Positions 41,771-50,834 of a stretch of DNA of 64,000 nt are shown here, piece by piece. Origin of the DNA: Arthrobacter sp. 24S4-2 (lineage in GTDB: Bacteria > Actinomycetota > Actinomycetes > Actinomycetales > Micrococcaceae); the NCBI RefSeq assembly GCF_005280255.1, contig NZ_CP040018.1:1054001-1118000 (forward strand). Direction: 5' to 3'. How positions within the stretch are numbered: position 1 is the first letter of the stretch; each line of letters opens with the position of its first letter. A model generated the notes under the pieces. The model worked only from the letters and a program-made list of their open reading frames with translations, was not told the origin of the DNA and made no database searches. Position numbers and translations under genes: made by a program.

Positions 41771-44121
41771 ACCAGAGGGGTCACCGTGACCGGCGTGAGC
41801 ATCTCCCGCTCGAAGCCCGCCACGCGCCGCGGGCCGTGCAGGATCAGCTCGTGCGTATGCACATCAGCCGTGCTGGACGTGGCCAGATGGAGCTTCACCA
41901 GACCCGGCGCCACGATGCGCTCCAGGTCCAGGCCGGTGAAGGACGTGCGGTCCGCGTGGACCGTGAACTCCACCGTGGCCGAGGCTCCGGCGGCCAGTTC
42001 CACGCGCGCGTAGCCGATCAGCTCGCGCACCGGCCGGACCACTTCGCCCACCGGGTCCGCCAGGTACAGCTGCACCACTTCGGCACCATCAACAGACCCC
42101 GTATTGGTGACGGTGCAGCTCACGGTGACCGCGTCCGACGTCGATATGGTGGGCGCGCTGGCCAGATGGCCTGAGAACTCGAACGAGGTATAGGACAGGC
42201 CGTGGCCAAAGCCGTAGAGCGGTGACGGGTCCAGGGCGCTGACGCCAGTGGGGCCGGCCAGCCGGCTCTGCAGGTACGTGCCCGGCTGCCCGCCCGGGGT
42301 GCGGGGAACGGACACCGGCAGTTTGCCGGAGGGATTGACGACGCCGGTGAGCACGTCCCAGAGCGCGTCGGCGCCTTCCTCTCCGGGGAAGAACCCCTGG
42401 ACGATCGCGTCGGCACGCTCGGCGAAGTCGCCCAGTGCGTAGGGCCGGCCGCTCAGGACCACAACCACAACCCGGGTTCCGGCGGCCGCAGCAGCCGTGA
42501 GGACCCGGTCCAGCATGGCGTGCTGGTCACCGGGAAGGCGGAGGTCGGCGGCGTCGTTGCCCTCGCCCGAGGTGCCGCGGCCGAACAGCCCGGCGTTGTC
42601 ACCCACCACAACCACCACAGTGTCCACGGATGCAGCGACCGCGCAGGCCTGGGAGATCTGCTCGGGGGTGGCTGCCTCGCAGGTGCCTGTGGCCGAGCTG
42701 CGCACTGCGCCGAAGCGGCGGGCGGCGGCCTGGGCCACGGTGGGCACGGAAATGCCCATGGGCACGTCGGGGTGGGAGGCACCCACGTGCGCGTCGAACG
42801 AGTAGCAGCCCAGCATCGCGAACGGATCCTCGGCCAGCGGCCCCACCACCCCAAGCGAACCCAACGCGGCAGCGGGCAGCGGCAGCGCAGGGCCGCCGTC
42901 GAACGTCCCGTTGCTCAGCAGCACCAGCGACTGCTGTGCGATCAGGCGCGCGAGGCCGCGGTTCAAGGGAGGGTCCAGGTCGATCGGACCGGCGGCCAGT
43001 GCCGGCGGCACGGGATCGAACTCGGGGGAGAGCAGGCCGGCTTCCAGCTTCTGGGTGAGGACCCGGCGCAGCGCCGTGTCGATCACCGATTCGTCCAGCG
43101 CACCTTCGCGGACCCGCTGAAGCAGCGGCTCGCCGTAGCAGTTCACGGTGGGGAGTTCGACGTCGACCCCCGCCTCGAGTGCCAGCACCGCAGCGTCGCC
43201 GGAATCGGCGGCCACGCCGTGGGTGACGTTCAGGAAGGCGACTCCGAAGTAGTCGGCCACCACCGTTCCGGCGAAGCCCCATTCCTCGCGGAGCAGTGCG
43301 GTGAGCAGGGCGCGGTTGGCGGCTGCCGGCACGCCGTCGGTATCGGTGTAGGCGTGCATCACGGACCGGGCGCGGCCGTGCTTGATGGCCATCTCGAACG
43401 GCGGCAGCATCACGTCGGCCAGTTCGCGCGGGCCCATGGAGACCGGGGCGTGGTTGCGGCCGGCGCGGGAGGCGGAGTAGCCCACAAAGTGCTTGAGCGT
43501 GGCCACAATCCCCTCGGACTCCAGGCCCTGCACATACGCGGTGGCCACGGTGCCCACCAGATAGGGGTCCTCGCCGATGGTTTCCTCCACGCGGCCCCAG
43601 CGCAGGTCGCGGACCACGTCCAGCACCGGGGCAAGGCCCTGGTGCACGCCGAGGGCGCGCATGCTGGCGCCGATCCGGCCGGCCATTTCGCGGACCAGGG
43701 CCGGGTTGAAAGTGGCGCCCCAGGCCAGCGGCACGGGGAAGGCTGTGGCTTTCCAGGCGGCCAGCCCGGCCAGGCATTCCTCGTGCACCTGGGCGGGAAT
43801 GCCGAAGCGGGACGCGGCCATGATCTGTTCCTGAGCGGCGGCCAGGCGCCGCGCGCCCTCCAAAGGTTCCAGCGGGGTGGTGCCGTACATGCGGGTGATC
43901 TGGCCCAGCCCGTGGGAGATCACGTCATCCCATGAGCGGGCATCGCCGGCCATCTGGCTCTGCAGCGGCGCCACCGAGTCGCCGTCCGTGGAGGCGTTCA
44001 CCCAGACGCCCACCAGTTGGGCGGCCTTCTCCTCGAGGGTCATCTCACGGATGAGGCGTTCGACGGCGTCCGGCCCGGCGGCGAAGGGGAGTACTTGCTT
44101 TTCGGCGGCACCGCTGCTCAC
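41707..44121 (-). CDS. GH3 beta-glucosidase
   Basis: An 804-residue family 3 glycoside hydrolase, probably cytoplasmic (no signal peptide). The N-terminal barrel has GRVEETIGEDPYLVG, KHFVGYSASRAGRNHAP and the nucleophile Asp290 in TVVADYFGV. The second alpha/beta domain starts LIAQQSLVLLSN and the C-terminal fibronectin-III-like domain has the typical GxxDGAEVVQLYL and ELIGYARVEL segments. It removes terminal beta-linked glucose, xylose or similar units from oligosaccharides. The start is GTG at 44121 with AGGAGAA upstream. The last about 20 codons overlap the convergent cyclase-like gene. Divergent from the Gfo/Idh operon, with shared operator elements. Confidence 0.92.
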   Translation of the reverse strand: MSSGAAEKQVLPFAAGPDAVERLIREMTLEEKAAQLVGVWVNASTDGDSVAPLQSQMAGDARSWDDVISHGLGQITRMYGTTPLEPLEGARRLAAAQEQIMAASRFGIPAQVHEECLAGLAAWKATAFPVPLAWGATFNPALVREMAGRIGASMRALGVHQGLAPVLDVVRDLRWGRVEETIGEDPYLVGTVATAYVQGLESEGIVATLKHFVGYSASRAGRNHAPVSMGPRELADVMLPPFEMAIKHGRARSVMHAYTDTDGVPAAANRALLTALLREEWGFAGTVVADYFGVAFLNVTHGVAADSGDAAVLALEAGVDVELPTVNCYGEPLLQRVREGALDESVIDTALRRVLTQKLEAGLLSPEFDPVPPALAAGPIDLDPPLNRGLARLIAQQSLVLLSNGTFDGGPALPLPAAALGSLGVVGPLAEDPFAMLGCYSFDAHVGASHPDVPMGISVPTVAQAAARRFGAVRSSATGTCEAATPEQISQACAVAASVDTVVVVVGDNAGLFGRGTSGEGNDAADLRLPGDQHAMLDRVLTAAAAAGTRVVVVVLSGRPYALGDFAERADAIVQGFFPGEEGADALWDVLTGVVNPSGKLPVSVPRTPGGQPGTYLQSRLAGPTGVSALDPSPLYGFGHGLSYTSFEFSGHLASAPTISTSDAVTVSCTVTNTGSVDGAEVVQLYLADPVGEVVRPVRELIGYARVELAAGASATVEFTVHADRTSFTGLDLERIVAPGLVKLHLATSSTADVHTHELILHGPRRVAGFEREMLTPVTVTPLVQPAPLFAFGAPSHQARTRVP

Positions 44122-44143
44122 GGGTTCTCCTACGGTTGGAAGT

Positions 44144-44160
44144 GTTTCTTAGAAACTATC
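44144..44160. promoter_or_regulatory. Operator-like element in front of the GH3 gene
   Basis: GTTTCTTAGAAACTATC contains the palindrome GTTTCT-T-AGAAAC (44144-44156). Its inverse complement includes GATAGTTTCTA, identical to sites at 29142 and 29313. It lies 23 bases before the GTG start of GH3. Confidence 0.6.
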
Positions 44161-44280
44161 AGAAATTTATATTTACTTTCTAGGGTGGGAAAGCATTGAC
44201 TTACCGGTATTGCAGTTCCTACGGTTGAAGAACCGGGGCTGCGTGGCCCCGAAACTGTCTCGGAAAGTTCTGAGGCACTT

Positions 44281-44293
44281 TAGAAAGTTTCGG
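44281..44293. promoter_or_regulatory. Related operator-like element before the Gfo/Idh operon
   Basis: TAGAAAGTTTCGG, a shorter dyad (GAAA-G-TTTC) related to the element at 44144, lies 50 bases before the dehydrogenase start codon. A further match, GAAAGTTTCTAT at 47141-47152, lies inside the cupin gene 136 bases before the LacI start. Confidence 0.45.
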
Positions 44294-44342
44294 AGAATCC
44301 GGAGCAAGCCCGATGATTGACTGCAAAGGCGGAGAATTTCAG

Positions 44343-45464
44343 ATGCGGACGTACAAAGTGGCCATCGTGGGAACGGGCGGCATCGCGGCGGTGCATGCGG
44401 ACAACCTGGCCCGGACCGGCGGCCGTGCGGAAATGGTTGCAGCCTGCGATGTGGACGAGTCCCGGCTGCAGGCCTTCTGCGATGAGCACGCCATCGCCGG
44501 CCGCTACCAGAACCTCACTGAGCTGCTGGCCGAAGCCAAGCCGGACATCGTGCACCTGTGCACCCCGCCCATGATGCACATCGACCAGGCCATCGAGTGC
44601 CTGGAAGCCGGCGTGCATGTGCTCTCGGAGAAGCCGCCGGCCCTGTCCCTGGCGGACTTTGACCGGCTGGAGACCGCCCAAACACGAGGCGGCGCAGAGT
44701 TCTCCTGCGTCTTCCAGCACCGCTTCGGCGACGCCTCCGCCGCAGCGCGGTCCCTGATCGGGGCCAGCGATTTCGGCCGGCCGCTGGTGGCCCGCTGCGA
44801 TACGCTCTGGTACCGCCCGGACAGCTACTTCGACCTGCCGTGGCGGGGCACCTGGAACGCGGAAGGCGGTGGCCCCACCATGGGCCACGGCATCCACCAG
44901 TTCGACCTGCTGCTACACCTGCTGGGGCCGTGGGCCGAGGTCACGGCCATTGCTTCCCGGCAGGCCCGCGCCACCTCCACCGAGGACCTGTCCGCGGCAC
45001 TGGTCCGCTTCGAGAACGGGGCGGTGGCCACCGTCATCAACTCGCTGCTGTCCCCGCGGGAGACCTCGGACATCCGGATCGACTGCGAGTTCGCCACCGT
45101 GGAGCTGAGCCATCTGTACGGTTACGCCACCAACAACTGGTCCGTCACTCCCGCTCCCGGCCACGAGGATCCGGTCCGCGAGGCATGGGAAGGCCAGCCG
45201 CTGGAACGCGGCAGCGGCCACTCGGCCCAGTTCCTGGCCATGTATGACGCGCTCGACGCCGGGCAGCCCGTTCCGGCCGGCGCGGACTCTGCGCGGCAGA
45301 CCCTGGAGTTCGCTGCCGCGATCTACGCCTCCGCCTTCACCGGCAAACCCGTGCGGCGCGGCGAGATCGTGCCCGGCCACAGCTTCTACACCGGCATGGA
45401 CGGCGAGGGCCTGGGCACCCGGGTCCTGGACTCAACAGCCTTTGCCTCGACCGCCCTCGCCTGA
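44343..45464 (+). CDS. Gfo/Idh/MocA-family oxidoreductase
   Basis: A 373-residue NAD(P)-dependent sugar or inositol dehydrogenase-like protein. The Rossmann motif KVAIVGTGGIAAVHADNL begins at residue 5. VHVLSEKPPALSL is the conserved EKP segment with the catalytic Lys, and GHGIHQFDLLLHLLG carries the catalytic His region. Start ATG 44343 with GGAG about 10 bases upstream; the frame is open from 44313. It heads an operon with DUF6807, cupin and LacI genes and may oxidise the sugar released by GH3 or GH42 enzymes. Confidence 0.9.
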   Translation: MRTYKVAIVGTGGIAAVHADNLARTGGRAEMVAACDVDESRLQAFCDEHAIAGRYQNLTELLAEAKPDIVHLCTPPMMHIDQAIECLEAGVHVLSEKPPALSLADFDRLETAQTRGGAEFSCVFQHRFGDASAAARSLIGASDFGRPLVARCDTLWYRPDSYFDLPWRGTWNAEGGGPTMGHGIHQFDLLLHLLGPWAEVTAIASRQARATSTEDLSAALVRFENGAVATVINSLLSPRETSDIRIDCEFATVELSHLYGYATNNWSVTPAPGHEDPVREAWEGQPLERGSGHSAQFLAMYDALDAGQPVPAGADSARQTLEFAAAIYASAFTGKPVRRGEIVPGHSFYTGMDGEGLGTRVLDSTAFASTALA

Positions 45465-45490
45465 CCCGTCCTGACTTTTTGGAGACTCCC

Positions 45491-46495
45491 ATGACCAGCC
45501 CCGCAGCAACCACCGCCACAGCAACCACCACCGCCGTAAGCACCGCCGTAAGCACCGCCTTCGAAGCCACACAGCTGAGCTATTCCGACGACGGCGCCGC
45601 CCTCACCTTCACGGTCGGCGGCCAGCAGATTGCCAAGTACACGTACCAGCCCACCGACGATCAGTACGAAAGCCCGCGGCCGTTCTTCCACCCGGTCACC
45701 ACTCTGGCGGGCGACGAGGTGACCATCTCCCGGCCCTGGGACCACGTCTGGCACAAGGGCCTGTCCTGGGCGCTGCCCAATGTGGGGGACCACAACTTCT
45801 GGGGTGGTGCTACGTACACCCGGGCCACCGGCTACGCCAATCTGGACAACAACGGGGCCATGGCCCATGAGGCGTTCACGGCGATCGATGCCTCCGGTGC
45901 CGGGATCACGGCGTCGGAATCCCTGCGCTGGTCCGGCCAGGACGGCCGGCCGCTGATCGCCGAGCAGCGCCGCTTCAACATCCGGCTGCTGGATGTTCCC
46001 GGTGTGCCGGCGGGCGGCTGGGCGCTGCTGTTCGAGACCACCATGAGCAATATGTCCGGTGCGGAGATCGGCATCGGCAGCCCCACCACCGAGGGCCGGG
46101 ACAACGCCGGCTACGGCGGGCTGTTCTGGCGCGGGCCCCGGTCCTTCACGGGCGGCGAGTTCCGCTCCGGGCAGGGCACCGGTACGGACGAATTCATGGG
46201 GACCCGCTCACCGTGGATTGCGTTCACCGGCCAGCACGACGGCAGCTGCCGCTCCTCCACCGTCCTGTTCGCGGAAGATGGCTCCAACCCCGGCGCACCC
46301 AACCAGTGGTTCGCCCGCTCGTCGATGTTCGCCTGCCTGGGTTCCGCGCCGTTCTTCAGCGAGGTGGTGCCGCTGCGCGAAGGCCAGCCCATCACGTACC
46401 GCTATGCCGTGGTGATCGCGGACGGTTCCTTGGATGGGGACTCCGCCGCGGCGCTGGCTGATGCGGCCCGGGCTGCGCTGGAGAGCTGGTCCTGA
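45491..46495 (+). CDS. DUF6807 (PmoA-like) protein
   Basis: A 334-residue protein of the DUF6807 family, once named after a putative methane oxygenase PmoA but common in sugar-catabolic operons. Typical segments are ESPRPFFHPVTTLAGDEVTISRPWDHVWHKGLSWALPNVGDHNFWGG and GYGGLFWRGPRSFTGGEF. The N-terminal 25 residues are a Thr/Ala/Val repeat of low complexity. The ATG at 45491 has GGAG seven bases upstream. It follows the dehydrogenase gene by 26 bases. Enzymatic role unknown. Confidence 0.8.
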   Translation: MTSPAATTATATTTAVSTAVSTAFEATQLSYSDDGAALTFTVGGQQIAKYTYQPTDDQYESPRPFFHPVTTLAGDEVTISRPWDHVWHKGLSWALPNVGDHNFWGGATYTRATGYANLDNNGAMAHEAFTAIDASGAGITASESLRWSGQDGRPLIAEQRRFNIRLLDVPGVPAGGWALLFETTMSNMSGAEIGIGSPTTEGRDNAGYGGLFWRGPRSFTGGEFRSGQGTGTDEFMGTRSPWIAFTGQHDGSCRSSTVLFAEDGSNPGAPNQWFARSSMFACLGSAPFFSEVVPLREGQPITYRYAVVIADGSLDGDSAAALADAARAALESWS

Positions 46496-46498
46496 ACC

Positions 46499-47248
46499 AT
46501 GGTCTCTTCCTTACCCGGGGCCACCACATTTCCCGGCGCCACCGCGTTGTCCGAGGTCAGCATCTACGACTGGCCGGGTGCGGACGGCGCCGCCGGCGGC
46601 ACGCCACACCTGCACACTGCCTCCGCTGAGGCGTACGTGGTGCAGGCGGGGACCGGCCGGCTGGAGACCCTGGATTCGCGCGGGTTCACCTCCACCGCGC
46701 TGGCGCCGGGCGTGGTGCTATGGTTCACGCCCGGCACCGTGCACCGGGCCATCAACGACTCGGGCGACCTGTTGGTCCTGGTGCTCATGCAGAACGCCGG
46801 GCTGCCGGAAAACGGCGACGCCGTGATGACGTTCCCGCCGGAGCACCTGACGGACCCCGAAGCGTATCGCCGTGCGGCGGCGCTTGAACACAAGGACGCC
46901 GACCGCGGAGTCCCGGCCGCGGAGGAAGCCGCCCGCCGTCGTCGTGATCTGGCGCTGGAAGGGTACTTTGCGCTCAAGGAGGCGGTGCTGGAATCCGGGC
47001 CCGGTGCGCTTGCGGAGTTCCATGCGGCGGCGGCGCGGCTGGTGGGTTCCAAGACCGGCACATGGGCGGAATTCCTGGCCGGGGGAGCGGCGCGGCAGGC
47101 GGAGGTAACGCGCCAGCAGTTGCGCTCTCTGGACGCGGCCGAAAGTTTCTATCTGCAGGAAGCGCGGACTACCATGGGAAAACGGGAAACCCGCAGGATC
47201 TACGGCATGTGCGGCCGTATCCAGACTTGGGAACTTTCCGATAACTAG
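46499..47248 (+). CDS. Cupin-domain protein
   Basis: A 249-residue protein. A single cupin occupies residues 20-110 (PHLHTASAEAYVVQAGTG, with the metal histidines, and LWFTPGTVHRAIN). The rest is a helical region (EEAARRRRDLALEGYFALKEAV) of unknown role. The start lies three bases after the DUF6807 stop. Part of the dehydrogenase operon. It resembles sugar-related cupins of Micrococcaceae; function not known. Confidence 0.75.
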   Translation: MVSSLPGATTFPGATALSEVSIYDWPGADGAAGGTPHLHTASAEAYVVQAGTGRLETLDSRGFTSTALAPGVVLWFTPGTVHRAINDSGDLLVLVLMQNAGLPENGDAVMTFPPEHLTDPEAYRRAAALEHKDADRGVPAAEEAARRRRDLALEGYFALKEAVLESGPGALAEFHAAAARLVGSKTGTWAEFLAGGAARQAEVTRQQLRSLDAAESFYLQEARTTMGKRETRRIYGMCGRIQTWELSDN

Positions 47249-47287
47249 CGGCCCGCAGGGGCCCGTCCCGGCTGGAAGGTGGGTTCC

Positions 47288-48313
47288 GTGGTGAGCAAAC
47301 AGGATACTGGGCGCGCGACGATCAGTGAGATTGCCAGGGAGGCCGGCGTCTCGGTCCCGACCGTTTCCAAAGTGCTGAACGGCCACGCCCATGTGGCGGC
47401 GGAGACGCGCGCCCGGGTGGAGGAGATCATCGCCCGGCGTGACTATGCGCGCCGCCCGGCCAAGCGGAAGCAGAAGGCCGGCCTGATTGACCTGGTGTTC
47501 CCCGGGCTCGGGTCGGAATGGGCCCTGGAAATCATCGAGGGCGTGGAGCGCGTGGCGCAGGATGCCGGGTACGGCACGGTGGTGAGCAGCCTGAACCTGG
47601 ACGGTTCGCGGATCCGGCCGTGGCTGGCGAACCTGGCCGAGCGGAAATCGGACGGGCTCCTGATGGCGGTCTACGAGCTGGACTCCAAGCAGATCCAGCG
47701 CATTAAGTCGCTGGGGATCCCGGTGGTGCTCATTGACCCCGTGGGCCAGCCCGGGCCGGACCTTATGACGGTTGGGGCTGCCAACTGGGACGGCGCCCAT
47801 TCAGCCACCGAGCACCTGCTGCAGCTGGGACACCGCCGGATCGGCATGATCGGCGGCCGCGAAGATTTGCAGTGCAGCAGTGCACGGGAGGACGGGTACC
47901 TTTCCGCGCTGCGGCGGGCGGGCGTGGCCGTGGATCCTGCGCTGATGGTGCCCGGTGATTTCTCCATCGAGTCCGGTGAGGCCGGGACGCGGAAACTGCT
48001 GGAGCTGGCTGACCGGCCCACGGCGATCTTCACGGGTAACGATGCCCAGGCCCTGGGCGCCTACCGTGCCGCGCGGAAACTGGGACTCAGCATCCCCGAA
48101 GACCTGAGCATCATCGGCTTTGACGACATCCCGGCGGCCGAGTGGATCGAGCCGGGGCTGACTACCATCCGCCAGCCCGTGGTCCAGATGGCCGAGGCCG
48201 CCATGCGCGCCCTGCTCCGGCACCTGGACGGGGACGAGGAACTTCCGCAGCGGATCGAACTGGGGACGGAACTGGTTGTCCGCGGGTCCACCGCGGCGCC
48301 CCGGAAGGCGTAG
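47288..48313 (+). CDS. LacI-family transcriptional repressor
   Basis: A 341-residue LacI regulator. The HTH TISEIAREAGVSVPTVSKVLNGHAHV is complete, with the hinge near VEEIIARRDYARRPAKRKQ. The periplasmic-binding-type effector domain includes GADGLLM-like KSDGLLMAVYEL, RRIGMIGGRED and IIGFDDIPAAEWIEPGLTTI. GTG at 47288 is preferred, eight bases after GGAAGG. It is last in the dehydrogenase-DUF6807-cupin operon. GATAGTTTCTA-type sites before the GH3, galactosidase and, inside the cupin gene, its own start are good targets. Confidence 0.92.
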   Translation: MVSKQDTGRATISEIAREAGVSVPTVSKVLNGHAHVAAETRARVEEIIARRDYARRPAKRKQKAGLIDLVFPGLGSEWALEIIEGVERVAQDAGYGTVVSSLNLDGSRIRPWLANLAERKSDGLLMAVYELDSKQIQRIKSLGIPVVLIDPVGQPGPDLMTVGAANWDGAHSATEHLLQLGHRRIGMIGGREDLQCSSAREDGYLSALRRAGVAVDPALMVPGDFSIESGEAGTRKLLELADRPTAIFTGNDAQALGAYRAARKLGLSIPEDLSIIGFDDIPAAEWIEPGLTTIRQPVVQMAEAAMRALLRHLDGDEELPQRIELGTELVVRGSTAAPRKA

Positions 48314-48317
48314 GTTA

Positions 48318-50069
48318 CTAGTCCGGATTCGGATTCCGGACGCCTTTCTCCCCGATGTCTGCGGCGCCGACAACGTCGGCCGCAGGTGAATGGGTGGTCT
48401 CGTTTTCGCGGATCCGGAGCTCCGGGTGGTGGAGGTCCAGGGCGGGGCGTTCCGAACGGATGCGCGGCAGCGACGTGAAGTTGTGGCGCGGCGGCGGGCA
48501 GGACGTTGCCCACTCCAACGAAGCACCGAAGCCCCACGGGTCGTCCACCTGAACCTTCTCGTTGCTGCGCCAGGTGATGTAGACGTTCCAGAAGAACGGG
48601 ATCAGCGAGGCACCGAGAAGGTAGGAGGAGATGGTGGAGAACTGGTTCATCCATTCGAAGTTGTCCTGCGGCATGTAATCCGCGTAGCGGCGGGGCATGC
48701 CCATGACGCCGAGCCAGTGCTGGATCAGGAACGTGCCGTGGAAGCCGAGGAAGAGCATCCAGAAGTGGATCTTGCCGAGGCGCTCGTTGAGCATCTTGCC
48801 GGTCCATTTCGGCCACCAGAAGTAGAAGCCTGCGAACATCGCGAACACCACGGTGCCGAACACCACGTAGTGGAAGTGGGCCACCACGAAGTAGGTGTCC
48901 GAGACGTGGAAGTCCAGCGGCGGGGAGGACAGGATGATGCCGGTCAGGCCGCCGAACAGGAAGGTCGCCAGGAAGCCGATGCTCCACAGCATGGGTGTTT
49001 CAAAGGTGAGGGAGCCGCCCCACATGGTGCCGATCCAGTTGAAGAACTTCACGCCGGTAGGTACGGCGATCAGCATCGTCATGAAGGAGAAGAACGGCAG
49101 CAGGACCGATCCGGTCACGTACATGTGGTGTGCCCACACGGTCACGGACAGTGCGGCGATCGCAATGGTTGCGTACACCAGGCCCTTGTAGCCGAAGATC
49201 GGCTTGCGGCTGAAGACCGGGAAGATCTCGGTGACGATGCCGAAGAACGGCAGGGCGATGATGTACACCTCGGGGTGGCCGAAGAACCAGAACAGGTGCT
49301 GCCACAGGATGGCGCCGCCGTTCTCGGGATCGTAGATGTGGGCACCAAAGCGGCGGTCCGCGCCGAGGGCGAACAGGGCTGCTGCCAGCGGCGGGAAAGC
49401 CATGATCACCAGGATGGCCGTGGCCAGCGTGTTCCAGGTGAAGATCGGCATGCGCCACATGGTCATGCCCGGGGCGCGCATGCAGATGATGGTGGTGATG
49501 AAGTTGACGGCGCCGAGGATGGTGCCGAAGCCCGAGAGCGCGAGGCCGAAGACCCACAGGTCACCTCCCACGCCGGGGGTGAATGTGGTGTTGTTCAGCG
49601 GTGCGTAGGCAAACCAGCCGAACGAGGCGGCGCCCTGCGGGGTGATGAAGCCGGAGACGGCGATGGTGGACCCGAAGAGGAAGAACCAGAAAGCCAGTGC
49701 GTTCAGCCGCGGGAAGGCGACGTCCGGTGCGCCGATCTGCAGCGGCATGATGACGTTGGCAAAGCCGGCGAACAGCGGCGTAGCGAACATCAGCAGCATG
49801 ACGGTGCCGTGCATGGTGAACAGCTGGTTGTACTGCTCCTTGGTCTGCAGGATCTGCATGCCGGGCTCGAACAGTTCGGCACGGATCAGCAGCGCCATGA
49901 CGCCGCCGAAGCAGAAGAACACGAAGGACGCGATCAGGTACATGTACCCGATGGTCTTGTGGTCAGTTGTTGTGATCCAGTTGACCACCAGGCGTCCCTT
50001 GCGCTTCGGGACCACCTGGGGGTAAGCGGTGGGCGCCGCAGTTCCGGAAGCGTAATCATAAGTGGCCAT
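48318..50069 (-). CDS. ctaD: Cytochrome c oxidase subunit I (aa3-type), solitary copy
   Basis: A 583-residue heme-copper oxidase subunit I with twelve helices. The conserved sites are present: FTMHGTVM (heme a His), GHPEVYIIALP (CuB His and cross-linked Tyr), WAHHMYVTG (CuB His pair) and VVAHFHYVVFG (heme a and a3 His). It starts MATYDYASG at ATG 50069. Its last 60 residues are soluble and polar. Normally ctaD lies beside ctaC and ctaF; none is seen here, so this may be an additional copy. It converges on the LacI gene, four bases away. Confidence 0.93.
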   Translation of the reverse strand: MATYDYASGTAAPTAYPQVVPKRKGRLVVNWITTTDHKTIGYMYLIASFVFFCFGGVMALLIRAELFEPGMQILQTKEQYNQLFTMHGTVMLLMFATPLFAGFANVIMPLQIGAPDVAFPRLNALAFWFFLFGSTIAVSGFITPQGAASFGWFAYAPLNNTTFTPGVGGDLWVFGLALSGFGTILGAVNFITTIICMRAPGMTMWRMPIFTWNTLATAILVIMAFPPLAAALFALGADRRFGAHIYDPENGGAILWQHLFWFFGHPEVYIIALPFFGIVTEIFPVFSRKPIFGYKGLVYATIAIAALSVTVWAHHMYVTGSVLLPFFSFMTMLIAVPTGVKFFNWIGTMWGGSLTFETPMLWSIGFLATFLFGGLTGIILSSPPLDFHVSDTYFVVAHFHYVVFGTVVFAMFAGFYFWWPKWTGKMLNERLGKIHFWMLFLGFHGTFLIQHWLGVMGMPRRYADYMPQDNFEWMNQFSTISSYLLGASLIPFFWNVYITWRSNEKVQVDDPWGFGASLEWATSCPPPRHNFTSLPRIRSERPALDLHHPELRIRENETTHSPAADVVGAADIGEKGVRNPNPD

Positions 50070-50332
50070 GACCGGCTCTTTCCCGTCGTGCATCCAGTGC
50101 CGCCGTGTGGCTTCAGCAGCTCGTCCCTGCCGGCTGTGCACAACGGCCGGCAGGAAGATCGCCTCCACGCGGGAGGTGGGATCTTCTTCGAATTTACTGA
50201 CGCCGGGCCGTGCTGTCCATAGCTTGTGGTGGCTCGCCGGCACGCGCAGGCTGCAAGGCCGTTATGCGCGCTTGTGCAGGGCAGGTCCACCGGCCTATAC
50301 CGCCCGAAGGTCCTTATGAGTACCGTGGCCTC

Positions 50333-50674
50333 ATGCAGAAAATATCGATCGACGCGTTGGCCCGGCAACAGCTGGCGGCTGCCCTTGCCGCGGGCAACGG
50401 ACGGGCTGCCGACACCGTCTATGGCGGCCACGAGAAGGTGCTCCGGCAGACCGTCATGGCACTCAAGGCCGGCACACAGCTGAGCGAGCACCAGAACCCG
50501 GGCGACGCCACGGTTTTCGTCTTGCAAGGAAGCCTCCGGCTGCGTTCCGGGGAGGATTCGTGGGACGGAAAGCCCGGCGACCTGCTGATCGTCCCGGACG
50601 GGCTGCACAGCCTGGAGGCGGAAGAGGACTCGACGTTCCTGTTCACCGTGGCGAAGGGTTCGAAGCAGGGCTGA
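50333..50674 (+). CDS. Cupin-domain protein
   Basis: A 113-residue single cupin: GHEKVLRQTVMALKAGTQLSEHQNPGDATVFVLQGSLRLRSGED and PGDLLIVPDGLHSLEAEEDSTFLFTVAK. Only some metal ligands are present (HQNPGDATVFVLQG). The ATG at 50333 is where similarity begins, though there is no strong ribosome-binding site. It lies 263 bases from ctaD, divergent. Function unknown. Confidence 0.75.
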   Translation: MQKISIDALARQQLAAALAAGNGRAADTVYGGHEKVLRQTVMALKAGTQLSEHQNPGDATVFVLQGSLRLRSGEDSWDGKPGDLLIVPDGLHSLEAEEDSTFLFTVAKGSKQG

Positions 50675-50697
50675 GGTCTCCGCCGGCTCTGCCCAAG

Positions 50698-50763
50698 CCC
50701 AACTAGGTAGCAGCAGGTGTCGTTATGAGCGCTCAAAACGACACCTGCTGCTACCTAGTTGGG
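50698..50763. repeat. Perfect 27-bp inverted repeat
   Basis: The arms 50698-50724 and 50737-50763 are perfect inverse complements (inner core AGGTAGCAGCAGGTGTCGTT) around a 12-base spacer. It lies between the cupin and MFS genes, same strand. The arms are longer than an ordinary terminator needs and there is no T-run; it may be a REP-like mobile palindrome or a strong terminator. Confidence 0.9.
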
Positions 50764-50834
50764 GGCGGGGCCGTGCCACGCCAGTCCCGTAACGGAAATC
50801 GGCCTCCGGCGCCCACGTGGGACAGACTGTTTCC

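Noticed and set aside
48390..50222. 610-residue plus-strand open frame
   Set aside because: It is fully antisense to cytochrome oxidase subunit I, rich in His/Gln/Glu/Arg as expected of a shadow frame.
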